64,000 bases of DNA from an uncultured Hyphomonas sp. (GCF_963677035.1 NZ_OY781472.1:1364001-1428000), one strand, 5' to 3'; shown: positions 51,628 to 61,521, counted from the stretch's first letter. The notes: generated by a model from the sequence alone, not told the origin. Program-made: numbers and translations.

Positions 51628-54042
51628 CTACCAGCGCAGGGTACCTTCCAGGAACACTTTGCGGCCTTCGCCAAGTGACTGGAACGAGGAGAGGACCTGG
51701 TAGGCGTGCTGAATGGTCAGTTCGTCGGTCAGGTTGCGGCCGACCAGGGCAATCTGCCAGCGATCATCGGCAGCCCCGATGGCCAGCCGCGCGTTGAGCT
51801 TCGTGAACCCTTTCTGATATCCGGCCGGGTCGAAGTCCTGCCGGACATAGTATTCATCGGAATAATAACCATCAACCTTGGCATCGAACACAAGGCCAGG
51901 TGTGATGTTTCTGGTCCAGGCCGCGCCGATATTCAGTTCGGTTTTCGGAGCGCGTTCGATTTGTCGCCCGCTCAGATCCCCCTGACCGTCGACACAAGCC
52001 GGGTCTTCCTTGGTCCCATCCGATGCGATCGGACACTGGGTGTTCTTGAACTCGTCGAACTTGGCGTCCGTATACGCGACAGACGCATTGAAGGTCAGGT
52101 TGTCGGTTGCAAGCCATTGGCTTTCAAGTTCGATCCCCTTCACCTCCGCCGAGGCAGCATTGCCGATGATGAAGCGCGTGCCGTCATAAGATGCGGTCTG
52201 CAAATTGTCGAACTTCATCAGGAAGGCGGCTGCGTTCAGGCTGACGCGTCCATCTGCCAGGAACATTTTGGTTCCGACTTCATAATTTTTGGCCTCTTCC
52301 CCTTCAAAGTCGAACACACCATTGCCCTCTGAAAGGGTGATGCCGTTGTTCAACTCCGCAGCCGTCAGCGAAGATACGCCGACATATTGGGAGAGGAAGG
52401 CAGAATCCTTGGACAGAAGGATCGATCCGAGGGCGTCGTCGTTTGCTTTCATGCCGCCCGGCTTGGAGCCCGTCGAGTAAGCAGCATACATGCTGACATC
52501 ACTGTTCATTTTATAGAGCAGACGGATGGACGGGTCCGTATTGGCATCCGATCGGGACTCTTTGAAGATGAACTCAGGCTGGGTCCGCAGTGGCGTATTC
52601 GGGTTGAAGACGAGATTCACCAGGTCAGGCATCTCCGCATGGCGGTTTTGCGCCCGTGCATCCTGATCTTCCTTTGTGTAACGCAGGTCACCGATCAGAC
52701 TCAGTTTTTCGGTGAGATGCCAGGTCAATTGCCCGTAAAAGGACACGGTCTCTGATTCACGATGGAATTGGCGAAGCGAAGTGACAGCCCCATCAATCTG
52801 GTTATATGCAACGGCAGGCACGCCGACCGTCGCAAAGAAGCCCGGAGAATACGGGCTGTACTGGTACATATCGACTTCTGAAGTGTGGTACAGACCACCG
52901 ACGATATACTCGAATGTGTTGCCGGTCGGGGAAAGCAGGCGCGCCTCGAAGGATTTCTGCTCATAGTCATCACCGATGGTTGTATTGAGTAGAAACTCCG
53001 GAACACCGTCGACATCCAGATATCGTTCGGATTCTGTCTGCCAGTAGTTTCCGGTCAGCTCCAGCTTGTGTTCGCCGATCATCGAGGAAAGCGATGTGGT
53101 GAATGAAAGGGAGTCGCGATCGTCAAACTCGGGCACCGGGACGCCGGTTGCGGCATAGCGGATCTGGTCGGGATTGGTTTCGAGATAGGCCGGGTTGATC
53201 GGTGCGGTCGGAGAGAGCAGGGCGCCCGCCTCCACAAGCTGGTTCCGGCGGCCGTCGATGGAATTCGAACCGCCTTCGACTTTCGCGAAAAGCATCGTAT
53301 CCGGCGTGATGTCCCACTCAACACTTCCGCGTGCCCCCCAACTTTCGATCGAGTTGTCATCATTTCCGGTGAACTGATTTTTGACGTCGCCGTCGAAATT
53401 TTTCGTCTGAAAGGCCAGACGGGCACGGACTGTATCGGAAAGCGGGCCAGAGATCGCGCCGGATGTGCGGTAGCCGCCATCTTCCAGTTCAACGCCTGCA
53501 TTCGCATAGGCTTCGAACGTGCTGGTCGGGCGCGCGCTGGATACAATGATGGCGCCAGCGATGGTGCTTTTGCCGAACAGGGCACCTTGCGGGCCGCGTG
53601 CGACTTCAACTGAACCCACATCCATCAGGCCGGTTTCCAGACAGCTGGAGCGGCCACAATAGACACCGTCGTTGAAGACACTGACCGAGGAATCGAATGC
53701 GATGTTCGCGATTCCGGAGCCCAGACCGCGAATACGGACGGCCCAGTTGCCGAACGTCTTCTGGACGGTCAGGTTCGGGACAAAGCTCTGAAGATCGGTC
53801 AGGTCGGCGACCTGGTAGTCTGCAATGGTTTCGCCCGAGACGACGCCGATGGAAATCGGAGCGTCCTGCAGGGTTGTGCTCCGTTTGGTTGATTGAACGA
53901 TCACCGCTTGCAGGCGGCGGGCACCATCTTCACTGGTCGTTTCTTCCTGCGCGTGCGCAGGGACGGCCAGGGCGAGTGCGACGGTTCCGAGGACGGCGCC
54001 GACGACGGCGCGGCTCGATGAGCCATATAGCTTCTGTTTCAT
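51628..54042 (-). CDS. TonB-dependent outer-membrane receptor of the catabolic locus
   Basis: About 804 aa. The start at 54042 follows GGGAGGT and gives a signal peptide (VVGAVLGTVALALAVPAHAQ); the frame upstream to 54120 is not conserved. A TonB-box-like ARRLQAVIVQSTKR precedes the plug domain (SIGVVSGETIADYQVADLTD, VEVARGPQGALFGKSTIAGA), followed by the beta-barrel ending in a C-terminal aromatic residue (FLEGTLRW). It belongs to the sphingomonad/Caulobacter-type TonB receptors common next to catabolic genes. Cysteines in GVYCGRSSCLETG may form a disulfide in the plug. Its location between acyl-CoA ligases and a CoA-transferase implies uptake of the pathway substrate. Confidence 0.9.
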   Translation of the reverse strand: MKQKLYGSSSRAVVGAVLGTVALALAVPAHAQEETTSEDGARRLQAVIVQSTKRSTTLQDAPISIGVVSGETIADYQVADLTDLQSFVPNLTVQKTFGNWAVRIRGLGSGIANIAFDSSVSVFNDGVYCGRSSCLETGLMDVGSVEVARGPQGALFGKSTIAGAIIVSSARPTSTFEAYANAGVELEDGGYRTSGAISGPLSDTVRARLAFQTKNFDGDVKNQFTGNDDNSIESWGARGSVEWDITPDTMLFAKVEGGSNSIDGRRNQLVEAGALLSPTAPINPAYLETNPDQIRYAATGVPVPEFDDRDSLSFTTSLSSMIGEHKLELTGNYWQTESERYLDVDGVPEFLLNTTIGDDYEQKSFEARLLSPTGNTFEYIVGGLYHTSEVDMYQYSPYSPGFFATVGVPAVAYNQIDGAVTSLRQFHRESETVSFYGQLTWHLTEKLSLIGDLRYTKEDQDARAQNRHAEMPDLVNLVFNPNTPLRTQPEFIFKESRSDANTDPSIRLLYKMNSDVSMYAAYSTGSKPGGMKANDDALGSILLSKDSAFLSQYVGVSSLTAAELNNGITLSEGNGVFDFEGEEAKNYEVGTKMFLADGRVSLNAAAFLMKFDNLQTASYDGTRFIIGNAASAEVKGIELESQWLATDNLTFNASVAYTDAKFDEFKNTQCPIASDGTKEDPACVDGQGDLSGRQIERAPKTELNIGAAWTRNITPGLVFDAKVDGYYSDEYYVRQDFDPAGYQKGFTKLNARLAIGAADDRWQIALVGRNLTDELTIQHAYQVLSSFQSLGEGRKVFLEGTLRW

Positions 54043-54369
54043 AGATTTTACCTCCCTCATCCCGGACATGCCGGGGGGTGCCGGTTGGGTCCGGTCACCA
54101 TACTTTCTTGTTACCAGCAACTTTTTCTAGCGCTCACTAAAATACAAACGGTCGGGAAGAATTTGCAAGTGTTTTCGTAAAGTTTTTGGACTTTAGGCCG
54201 CTCCGTGATCTGTGGGTCACACATGAGCTCATAAGCGCAAAGCCGACGCTATCTGCGACATAGATTTTATGTCTTGCTAAGAAAATCTAGAGCGTATTAA
54301 ATAAACAGCCAGCGTCCAAGGGGACGGACGGATGGTCGGGGTAGAGGCGCTTCACGTGCTAACCAGGCC
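54043..54369. promoter_or_regulatory. Divergent promoter region with inverted repeat
   Basis: This 327-nt AT-richer gap separates the TonB receptor from the TetR/CoA-transferase pair. It contains a perfect 8-bp inverted repeat, TAGATTTT (54261-54268) and AAAATCTA (54282-54289), separated by 13 nt. A looser dyad (TAGCGCTCACTA, near 54128) is close to the receptor start. Either could be the operator of the adjacent TetR protein. No gene is seen. Confidence 0.4.
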
Positions 54370-54399
54370 ATGGCGGGACTGCAAGGCAAGGGTAACATT

Positions 54400-55005
54400 A
54401 TGAGCGCACCGGATAAATGGCATTTTGACCGGCAGCTTCGCCATCAGCTGAAGCGGGACATGCTGTTGAAGGTCGCTGCCCGGTGCTTCAATGAAAAAGG
54501 GACAAGCGGCACGTCTCTGAAAGATGTGGCCCGGCAGCTGGGGATCACGGATGCGGCGGTCTACTATTACGTGAAAAACAAGGAAGAGCTTATCTATCTT
54601 TGCTACAGCCGCGCCCTCGATATTGGCGGTGCAGCGCTCGACCGGGCGCTGGAAGAAGGCGAGACCGAGCTTGAGAAGATCCAGCTATACATCCGGTATC
54701 AGATCGAGGCCATATGCGGCAACGAAGGTCCCGTGGCGATGCTGTCAGAAATTCCGGCGCTTTCAAAACCGCACAAGGATGACTTGTTGAAGCGGTCCCG
54801 GGATCATACGCGGCGGATAACGGCGATCATCGATGCTGGCATTGAGGCGGGTGAACTGGTTGCGGATAATCCCGCAATGGTCAGCAATGCGATTCTCGGA
54901 GCTGTGAACTGGGTGCCGAAATGGTTCCGGCCGAGTGCCTCCAACAAGGGCGAGGAAGTTGCGGCTGTTTTCGCAAAGTCACTGACAATGGGCCTGAAGG
55001 CCTGA
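54400..55005 (+). CDS. TetR-family transcriptional regulator
   Basis: About 201 aa (start at 54400; an earlier ATG at 54370 would add ten residues). The helix-turn-helix is SLKDVARQLGITDAAVYYYV, followed by KNKEELIYLCYSRAL. The C-terminal part, with ILGAVNWVPKWFRPSASNKG, resembles KstR/FadR-like TetR proteins that sense acyl-CoA thioesters. It is divergent from the TonB receptor and precedes the CoA-transferase by 30 nt, so both neighbours are likely targets. Confidence 0.9.
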   Translation: MSAPDKWHFDRQLRHQLKRDMLLKVAARCFNEKGTSGTSLKDVARQLGITDAAVYYYVKNKEELIYLCYSRALDIGGAALDRALEEGETELEKIQLYIRYQIEAICGNEGPVAMLSEIPALSKPHKDDLLKRSRDHTRRITAIIDAGIEAGELVADNPAMVSNAILGAVNWVPKWFRPSASNKGEEVAAVFAKSLTMGLKA

Positions 55006-55035
55006 GCCCCAAACCGACAAAAAACAGAGGGATAA

Positions 55036-56241
55036 ATGGACAAGACGGTGACAGCGCCTGCAGGGCCTTTGGCGGGGCTTCGTGTTCTTGAGCTGGGGCA
55101 ACTGATCGCGGGGCCTTTTTGCGCACAGCTTTTCGGCGATATGGGCGCTGATGTGATCAAGGTGGAGCCACCAGGGCAGGGCGATCCGCTGCGGACCTGG
55201 GGGCGGACGGGCTATCCGCTTTTGTGGTCCGTTTGCGCGCGGAACAAGCGCTGCATCACGGCGAACCTGCGGGAGAAAGACGGGCAGGATATTATCCGCC
55301 AACTGGTCCGGCAAGCTGACTTCATCGTCGAGAATTTCCGTCCGGGTACGATGGAGAAGTGGGGCCTTGGCTATGAAGATCTGAAAAAGGAAAACCCCGG
55401 GATCATCATGATCCGCATCTCCGGATACGGGCAAACGGGGCCGTATGCGAAACGCCCCGGTTATGCGTCTGTGGGAGAGGCCATGGGCGGCGTGCGTTAT
55501 CTGATGGGCGAGCCGGACCGGAAGCCGTCGCGCGCCGGCATTTCCCTTGGCGATACACTGGCTGGCACGTTTGCCACAGTGGGCGCGCTGGCGGCGCTTC
55601 ACCATCGGGAAAAAACCGGGGAGGGGCAGGTCGTTGACGCCGCGATCTATGAATCCATTCTGGCGATCACGGAATCCCTGGTGCCTGAATACACGGTCGA
55701 GAATTACACGCGTGAGCGGTCTGGCTCCCATCTTCCGGCGATTGCGCCGTCGAACATCTATGACTGTTCAGACGGCATGGTCATTCTTGCCGCCAATCAG
55801 AACACAGTTTTCGCGCGGCTTTGCGAGGCCATGGGGCGGCCGGAACTGAAAGACGATCCGCTTTATGCAACCCATGTGGCGCGCGGCGAGAACCAGACCC
55901 GGCTGGACAATCTGATCAATGACTGGACCAGTACCCGGACGATTGACGAGGTCGAAGCGGTCATGATCGCGCATGCCGTCCCGGTCGGGAAGGTCTACCG
56001 CGCCCGCGATATGCTGGACGACCCGCATTATATCGCGCGCGAAGCACTGGTCGATCTTGCGAGTGAGCGCTGGGGCACGATCAAGATGCAGAACGCTTTT
56101 CCGAAGCTCTCGGCAACACCGGGATCTGTACGGTGGAGCGGGCCGGAGACACTTGGCGAACACACCGAACAGGTGCTGACGGAACTCCTCGACCTGACAC
56201 CGGAGCAGATCGGGAAGTTGCGCAACAGCGGGATTGTCTAG
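55036..56241 (+). CDS. CaiB/BaiF-family (class III) CoA-transferase
   Basis: A 401-aa family III CoA-transferase that moves CoA between carboxylic acids or isomerises acyl-CoAs. The N-terminal signature is LRVLELGQLIAGPFCAQLFG with the following GADVIKVEPPGQGD. The catalytic aspartate is expected in GISLGDTLAGTFATVGALAA. VDAAIYESILAITES and the C-terminal GEHTEQVLTELLDLTPEQI are typical. With the two upstream ligases it gives the locus three independent ways to form CoA esters. Confidence 0.92.
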   Translation: MDKTVTAPAGPLAGLRVLELGQLIAGPFCAQLFGDMGADVIKVEPPGQGDPLRTWGRTGYPLLWSVCARNKRCITANLREKDGQDIIRQLVRQADFIVENFRPGTMEKWGLGYEDLKKENPGIIMIRISGYGQTGPYAKRPGYASVGEAMGGVRYLMGEPDRKPSRAGISLGDTLAGTFATVGALAALHHREKTGEGQVVDAAIYESILAITESLVPEYTVENYTRERSGSHLPAIAPSNIYDCSDGMVILAANQNTVFARLCEAMGRPELKDDPLYATHVARGENQTRLDNLINDWTSTRTIDEVEAVMIAHAVPVGKVYRARDMLDDPHYIAREALVDLASERWGTIKMQNAFPKLSATPGSVRWSGPETLGEHTEQVLTELLDLTPEQIGKLRNSGIV

Positions 56242-56262
56242 CGACGTGCCCGGCAGGCGGCG

Positions 56263-57294
56263 TCAGTCGCCCATTTGCCCGCGCACCCCGACGGCCGTCG
56301 CCGGGAAGTCAGCCCACACACCATCCACGCCGGCATCGAACAGTGCCTGCAATTCATCGCGGCTGTCCGTGAAGGGCGCATCCGGTCGGTCGTCCCGCAC
56401 GGTGTAGACATGGACAAGCAGCCCGGCATCGTGTGCGCGGGTGACAAAATCGGTCGGCTGGCCATCTTTGCCCAGCACATAGGACACGTCCGCGCCGACG
56501 CCGTCTGTCGGCATGTTCTCCAGGTCGTATTCCAGTCCCATCATGGCGGCATAAGGTGCGCCGACCATATTCTGGATCAATGGCAGATCGCTCTTCTCGG
56601 CGACCTCGGCCAGGAAGGGCGGTTCGAAGCACTGGATATAAACCGGGATGCCTGCGGCCTTCAGACCCTTGGCTTTCATCGCATCGAGGATCGGATCGGC
56701 AAGGCCTTTGCCGATTTCGGTGTAATGGCTCGGCCATTTGGCTTCCACGTGCAGGCCGACAATGTTGCCTTTCTCCGCTTCCGCCAGGACGAGGTCCATG
56801 ATCTCGTCAAAGGTCACGATGTCCAGCGTGTCATTGTATTGCATCGGGCGGCCGTCGAATTGCTGGCGCGCTTTCAGGGTCTGGATTTCCGCAAAGGTGA
56901 AATCGTCGGCCCACCAGTCTTCCTGTTCGCCGAAGGGCGTCTGGCGTTTTACTTTTCGGTCGGCGAATTCGGGATGGTCCGCGATGTCGGTTGTTCCGGA
57001 GAGGTAGAGATCATGCCGGGCGATCAGGACACCATCAGATGTCATCACCAGGTCTGGCTCGATAAAGTCCGCTCCCTGCGCAATGGCGGTCTTGTAGGCC
57101 ATGATCGTGTGTTCGGGGTAGAGGCCGCTGGCGCCGCGATGGGCGATCACGATCGGGCGCGCGCCGGTCAGCGTGTTCCAGGCGGTCGCGGCGGATTCTG
57201 TGGCGGTGGATGTTTCCACCGGGCCTGACGGTGTGGCGGGTGCATGGGTGCACGCGGCGAGGACGAGCGCCGAAGCTGTGATCAGTCGTTTCAT
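56263..57294 (-). CDS. Glycerophosphodiester phosphodiesterase, lipoprotein
   Basis: About 343 aa. The start at 57294 yields a lipobox (SALVLAACTH). The GDPD TIM-barrel motifs are IVIAHRGASGLYPEHTIMAY (catalytic His and Arg), a metal-binding FIEPDLVMTSDGVLIARHD and the C-terminal DGVWADFPA. It hydrolyses glycerophosphodiesters from phospholipid breakdown into glycerol-3-phosphate and an alcohol. Length and exported form match GlpQ-type periplasmic enzymes. It is transcribed in the same direction as the next TonB receptor, 67 nt downstream of it. Confidence 0.92.
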   Translation of the reverse strand: MKRLITASALVLAACTHAPATPSGPVETSTATESAATAWNTLTGARPIVIAHRGASGLYPEHTIMAYKTAIAQGADFIEPDLVMTSDGVLIARHDLYLSGTTDIADHPEFADRKVKRQTPFGEQEDWWADDFTFAEIQTLKARQQFDGRPMQYNDTLDIVTFDEIMDLVLAEAEKGNIVGLHVEAKWPSHYTEIGKGLADPILDAMKAKGLKAAGIPVYIQCFEPPFLAEVAEKSDLPLIQNMVGAPYAAMMGLEYDLENMPTDGVGADVSYVLGKDGQPTDFVTRAHDAGLLVHVYTVRDDRPDAPFTDSRDELQALFDAGVDGVWADFPATAVGVRGQMGD

Positions 57295-57361
57295 GGCGGG
57301 CACTTTCAGCAAAGAGACAGGTCCGCCGGGAGGGGGGGCTCCCTCCCGGCGCGACCATGGA

Positions 57362-59806
57362 TCAGAATTTGACGTAGACGCCGGCCTTCACCATTTGCGG
57401 CTTGCCGCGAATGATCGTGCTGAGGCCGAACGCGCCACCTGTGTTGCCAACGTCGATCAGGAATTCCTCGTCGAAGATATTCTCGCCGAGAACATAGGCG
57501 CCCCAGCGCTCGCTGGCCGCATCGAAGCCCACGCGCAGGTTCGCAACGCCGTAGGGGTCCTGATATTCCTTGATGATGGTGCCGTCCGGATACATTTCCG
57601 GCGTCCGGACGAAACCGCCATTGCCATCCGTCGTATAGTTGAAGCCATTATCATCTTCAAAGAAGTGCTTGCTCTTCCAGATGTAGCTCGGGACGATGGA
57701 GATATCGCCATGTTCGCCCATGGGCACGGTGATGTCTGCGGCCAGCGAGAAGCTCTGTTCCGGGCTGAGGCGGAATTTGTTGCCGGCAAACTGCAGCGGG
57801 TTCCCGTTGTCGTCTTTGTCATCATATTCCGAGTGGGTGTAGGCATAGGTCGCGAGCAGGCGGACATAATCGTTGACCAGCGCCTGACCGTCGAATTCGA
57901 AACCGTACTGCGTGGCGTTGCCGGAATTCTCGGTGATGAACACGCCGTTGATCGGATCGAAGCGGGTGGTCTGGAAGTCCTTGTACTGCCCATAATAGAT
58001 TGAGCTGGTCATCTGGACGCGGTTGTCGAACAGGCGGGCGAACACGCCGGTCTCCACATTATCCAGCGTTTCAGCATCGATCAGGCTGTAGGTTGCGCCG
58101 CTTGCCGAGAGCACTTCCGGGCGGCGGCCGCGGCCATAAGCAACCCACGCATTCACATTATCAGATACGCGATAGGCCGCGTTGAGACGCCAGGTAAAGG
58201 CGCCGTCGGTGCTTTCTGATGCGGAGGCCTTCTTGCCGAGCGTTTCGGAGCTGAGCAGCAGAGTTGGCTGTAGCGTTACGCCGTTCAGGCCGCCAGCTGC
58301 GGCAAGATACGGGTTCGACTTCAGGACGTGACCAATCGTGCTGGCCGACAGGTCTTCCTTCGTATAGCGCAGGCCGGCAGTCAGTTTCAGGCGGTCGGTC
58401 ACGGCGTAGGTGACGTCGCCGAAGAGATCGTAGGTGTCGCGGTCATCGGTCGACAGCGACTGTTCAAGATGTTCGCCATAGAGCGGCAACAGCTGGTTCA
58501 GCAGCAGGGCGGCGAGCGCGGAATACTGAAGCGGCGTGTCGAAGCTGCCAAAGTTTTCGGCCCCCGGAACACCGGCAAAGGCGAGGTAGGTCTGCGCCGC
58601 GGGGACTGTCAGCTTGGCGCCAGCGGCGAGGTTCGGCGCGAACAGGGATTGGGCATAGGCTTCATCGGTCGAGAAGCGCAGTTCGGTCTTGCTGTTGATG
58701 GTGAAATAATTGCCACCGAAGAAGGCGGTCAGCTTGCCACCGGCATCATAGTTCAGGCGGAGTTCCTGGCTGAACGTATTGGCCTTCTTGGCCTGATAGA
58801 ACTGAAGCAGGTCAAAGGCCGCGCCGTCAGAATCCCAGGCTTCGTCTGACATCAGGTTGCGATAGTCGGTGAGGGATGTCAGCGACCAGGAATCGTTGAT
58901 GTCGTATTCGATGTTGGACGTTACGTAGAACAGATCCCGGTCATTGCCGAGCTTGTCGCGGACCTGGTCTTTATTGATGTTCATGGCCGTGGCGCCGTAG
59001 GGGTCCACTTTGCCGTTGACCTTGAAGAAGCCCGACGTGAACTGCGTGCCGGTGGAGTCGTCTTTCTCATAGTTGACGAACAGGTCAGCCGTCAGTCTGT
59101 CGGTCGGCGCCCAGCGAACGGCGGCACGCAGCGCTGTCGTATCCTGGCCCATCAGGTCTGGCGAATTGGCTGTGTTCGGAACATAGCCGTCCATCTTCTT
59201 GACCTGGCCGGCAACACGCAGGGCGAGCGTGTCGTTGACGACATAGTTGTAGTGGCCTTCGGCGCGGCGGGAATTGTAATCGCCGGCTTCAAGGCTCAGG
59301 GATCCGGAATTACCGGCCAGCGAGGCATGGTTCTGGATGAAGTTGATGCCGCCGACGAGGGCGCCCTGGCCGAACAGCGTGGCTTGCGGGCCTTTCACAA
59401 CCTCGACGCGTTCCATGTCGTAGATGGCGAGGTTCGAAGCATAGCCCGGATTGCCGATGGCCACGCCATTCTGGAAGAGGGCGACGCGCGGCGAACCGCT
59501 GTCGGACACGACCCCGCGCAGCGAGTAGCTCGGCGCGTTGAGGCTTTGTGCCTGAACCTGGAGGCCCGGCACGAAATTGCCGAGGTCTTCAAGGTCATCT
59601 GCCGCCAGCTTGTCGATCAGGTCCTGGTCGGTGACGGACACGTTGATCGGCACGTCGATCAGTGACTGTTCCTGCTTCTGGGTTGTCACCGTGACGGTTT
59701 CAAGGCGGCGGTCGCTGTCTGCGGCATCCGGGTCGGCGAAGGCGACGAATTGGCCGGAGAAGGTGAGAGCTGCAAGCGCGGTTGCAGAACGAAGGTGACG
59801 TTTCAT
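57362..59806 (-). CDS. TonB-dependent outer-membrane receptor (second)
   Basis: About 814 aa with start at 59806 (a TTG further upstream is ignored). The signal peptide ends near GQFVAFA. A TonB box region RRLETVTVTTQKQEQSL leads into the plug (INVSVTDQDLIDKLAADDLE, VEVVKGPQATLFGQGALVGG), followed by the barrel, which ends in KAGVYVKF. Proximity to the GDPD lipoprotein gene, with only 67 nt between them, suggests both act on a phosphorus-containing or lipid-derived nutrient, but this is an inference. Confidence 0.9.
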   Translation of the reverse strand: MKRHLRSATALAALTFSGQFVAFADPDAADSDRRLETVTVTTQKQEQSLIDVPINVSVTDQDLIDKLAADDLEDLGNFVPGLQVQAQSLNAPSYSLRGVVSDSGSPRVALFQNGVAIGNPGYASNLAIYDMERVEVVKGPQATLFGQGALVGGINFIQNHASLAGNSGSLSLEAGDYNSRRAEGHYNYVVNDTLALRVAGQVKKMDGYVPNTANSPDLMGQDTTALRAAVRWAPTDRLTADLFVNYEKDDSTGTQFTSGFFKVNGKVDPYGATAMNINKDQVRDKLGNDRDLFYVTSNIEYDINDSWSLTSLTDYRNLMSDEAWDSDGAAFDLLQFYQAKKANTFSQELRLNYDAGGKLTAFFGGNYFTINSKTELRFSTDEAYAQSLFAPNLAAGAKLTVPAAQTYLAFAGVPGAENFGSFDTPLQYSALAALLLNQLLPLYGEHLEQSLSTDDRDTYDLFGDVTYAVTDRLKLTAGLRYTKEDLSASTIGHVLKSNPYLAAAGGLNGVTLQPTLLLSSETLGKKASASESTDGAFTWRLNAAYRVSDNVNAWVAYGRGRRPEVLSASGATYSLIDAETLDNVETGVFARLFDNRVQMTSSIYYGQYKDFQTTRFDPINGVFITENSGNATQYGFEFDGQALVNDYVRLLATYAYTHSEYDDKDDNGNPLQFAGNKFRLSPEQSFSLAADITVPMGEHGDISIVPSYIWKSKHFFEDDNGFNYTTDGNGGFVRTPEMYPDGTIIKEYQDPYGVANLRVGFDAASERWGAYVLGENIFDEEFLIDVGNTGGAFGLSTIIRGKPQMVKAGVYVKF

Positions 59807-60412
59807 GAAAAGCCCATTCCCTGTTGCGGCGCACAATCTGCCGCTTGGCGGGCTGGCTATTTTTTTTCGCCCCGGCCTTCAAATCAAAGTTTTGCGAAGG
59901 TGCTTTTGTAACAATTCCGTATACGAAGTAGGTGATTTCTGGCTGTTCGCCCCGCAAGATGCACATGGTGGGCAATCCACCGCGATGGCGAATGTGACAG
60001 GAGGTGATGGAATAGATGCGGCGCCGTGTAGGGGATGCGTATCTGGCGTGACGTATTCTTGAAGAGATCGCCCCTCGCAGGCGAAACCTGGTGGAAACCG
60101 GAACGGTAAGGTGGAAACATCCGGGCCCCTTAATATGTGCCATGCCCGGCGTGGGTGGGGGACGCGGCACCGGCAATTGGGGCAAACCGGTCTTCAGGGA
60201 GGTTACAGAAAACTGGCAGCCCCGATTTGGCGGGCTGCAATTTCTGTTCGCTCTGTTGCCCATGCAACACGGTTCTGAGGCGGTTGCCGCGCATGCTTTG
60301 GTCATGGAGTGGTCCGGTATAGTCCGGGCTGGTCCGCTATAGTCACCCATTAATCTGTGGCTGCATGACACAGTTGTCATTCCCGCATGCCTGTGGCCTT
60401 CCTCCGGGCAGT
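59807..60412. other. Intergenic region with a paired direct repeat
   Basis: About 600 nt without a credible gene between the divergent TonB receptor and the copper-type operon. Its only structured element is GGTCCGGTATAGTC (60311-60324) repeated as GGTCCGCTATAGTC (60331-60344), exactly 20 bp apart. Each copy contains a TATAGT -10-like sequence. The rest looks like plain leader and promoter sequence. Confidence 0.5.
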
Positions 60413-60835
60413 ATGTGGAACCGATCTAACCGCTCAAGACTCATGTCGCTGTTCAGCGCTTTCGCGCTGATGGCCATGATTGTGCGCGGCCTGGTTCCGG
60501 CCGGTTACATGCTGGCAGCTGCAGATACGCCGGGAGAATTCGTCAGCGTCGTCATCTGCCATGGTGATGGCACGAATGGCACGCAGGCCCTGCTGGACCT
60601 GCAGAACGGCAAAATCGTCGACCCGGAAGAGATGCCGGGCCAGACCGACGACGGCAAGAACCAGGCCTGCCCCTATGCCATGTCGGCACATTTCACGCCG
60701 GTAGACGTATCCGGAAAGCTGGCGGAACCTGTCGAAGCGCATGCCCGTTTCCTCACGCAGTTTGACTATATCGCGCCCGGCCGCGGCCTTGCGGCCCCAC
60801 CGCCGCCCGCCCGCGGGCCGCCTCTGACCATCTGA
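60413..60835 (+). CDS. DUF2946-family protein
   Basis: About 140 aa. The start is uncertain (ATGs at 60365, 60413 and 60443, none with a clear Shine-Dalgarno sequence). Its N-terminal hydrophobic segment (LMSLFSAFALMAMIVRGLVP followed by AGYM) and Pro-rich C-terminus (AAPPPPARGPPLTI) are the DUF2946 pattern. Cysteines occur in VVICHGDGTNG and NQACPYAMSAHF. DUF2946 genes often accompany copper-related TonB receptors, and here one follows two genes later. Function is unknown; periplasmic exposure is inferred. Confidence 0.75.
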   Translation: MWNRSNRSRLMSLFSAFALMAMIVRGLVPAGYMLAAADTPGEFVSVVICHGDGTNGTQALLDLQNGKIVDPEEMPGQTDDGKNQACPYAMSAHFTPVDVSGKLAEPVEAHARFLTQFDYIAPGRGLAAPPPPARGPPLTI

Positions 60836-60918
60836 TTTTCCTCGCACGCGCGTGTCTGCGGACATGCGCGTTGGTGCGCTGGCGCATGCCTTGCGCGTCC
60901 GGAATCGGATGAATTTCA

Positions 60919-61497
60919 ATGCACAACAATCTGGTCGCAGCCTCTGACAGGCTGCAGGTCCCACAGATCGGGGACCGTGAAAGACGCCGGGACAATGCCG
61001 GCGAAGAAAATGGACGGATCTGGCTGGATGCGGTCATCACGCCGAACATTTCGCTGAACAACCGGGTCGCGCTGACCCTTGCGGCGTCCCTGATCCTGCC
61101 GGGCAGCCTTATCTGCCTCGCGACCGCGTGGATGGGCGCCTGGATGGTCACGCCGCTGGTGTTCCTGTCAGAGGTCGCGCTTGGCGTGATGATCCTCTGG
61201 CATGCCCGGACTCTTGGCCAGTACAGGCAGCGCGTCTGCCTTACCGATACGTCTATCCTGATCGAAACCCGCAGCCGGGTCGGCCAGCCTGTCGAGCGGG
61301 CAGAGTTGCGGCCGCACTGGCTGCGCGTGGACCGTGTCAACAACACGGGCAAGGGGTGCGATGCCCTCATCCTGCGTGCCGGGCCGCAGCGCACCGAAAT
61401 TGGCTCCGTTCTCTCTCCTCCTGAACGCGCTTCGCTGGCCGATGCCGTCGAAGCCGCTCTCCAGAATCGCCGCCGCGGCCAGTCGCTGGCTGCCTGA
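60919..61497 (+). CDS. DUF2244-family membrane protein
   Basis: A 192-aa protein with two adjacent membrane helices (VALTLAASLILPGSLICLAT and WMVTPLVFLSEVALGVMILW), flanked by soluble tails. The later region with IETRSRVGQPVERAELRPHW and a conserved Trp-Leu-Arg-Val matches DUF2244. The C-terminus (IGSVLSPPERASLADAVEAA) is typical of the family. DUF2244 proteins occur near cytochrome oxidase or metal-handling genes in alphaproteobacteria, but no activity is known. It is co-directional with the DUF2946 gene and the copper-type receptor. Confidence 0.82.
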   Translation: MHNNLVAASDRLQVPQIGDRERRRDNAGEENGRIWLDAVITPNISLNNRVALTLAASLILPGSLICLATAWMGAWMVTPLVFLSEVALGVMILWHARTLGQYRQRVCLTDTSILIETRSRVGQPVERAELRPHWLRVDRVNNTGKGCDALILRAGPQRTEIGSVLSPPERASLADAVEAALQNRRRGQSLAA

Positions 61498-61521
61498 CCT
61501 CTCTCTTCCTCAAGAAAGCAA

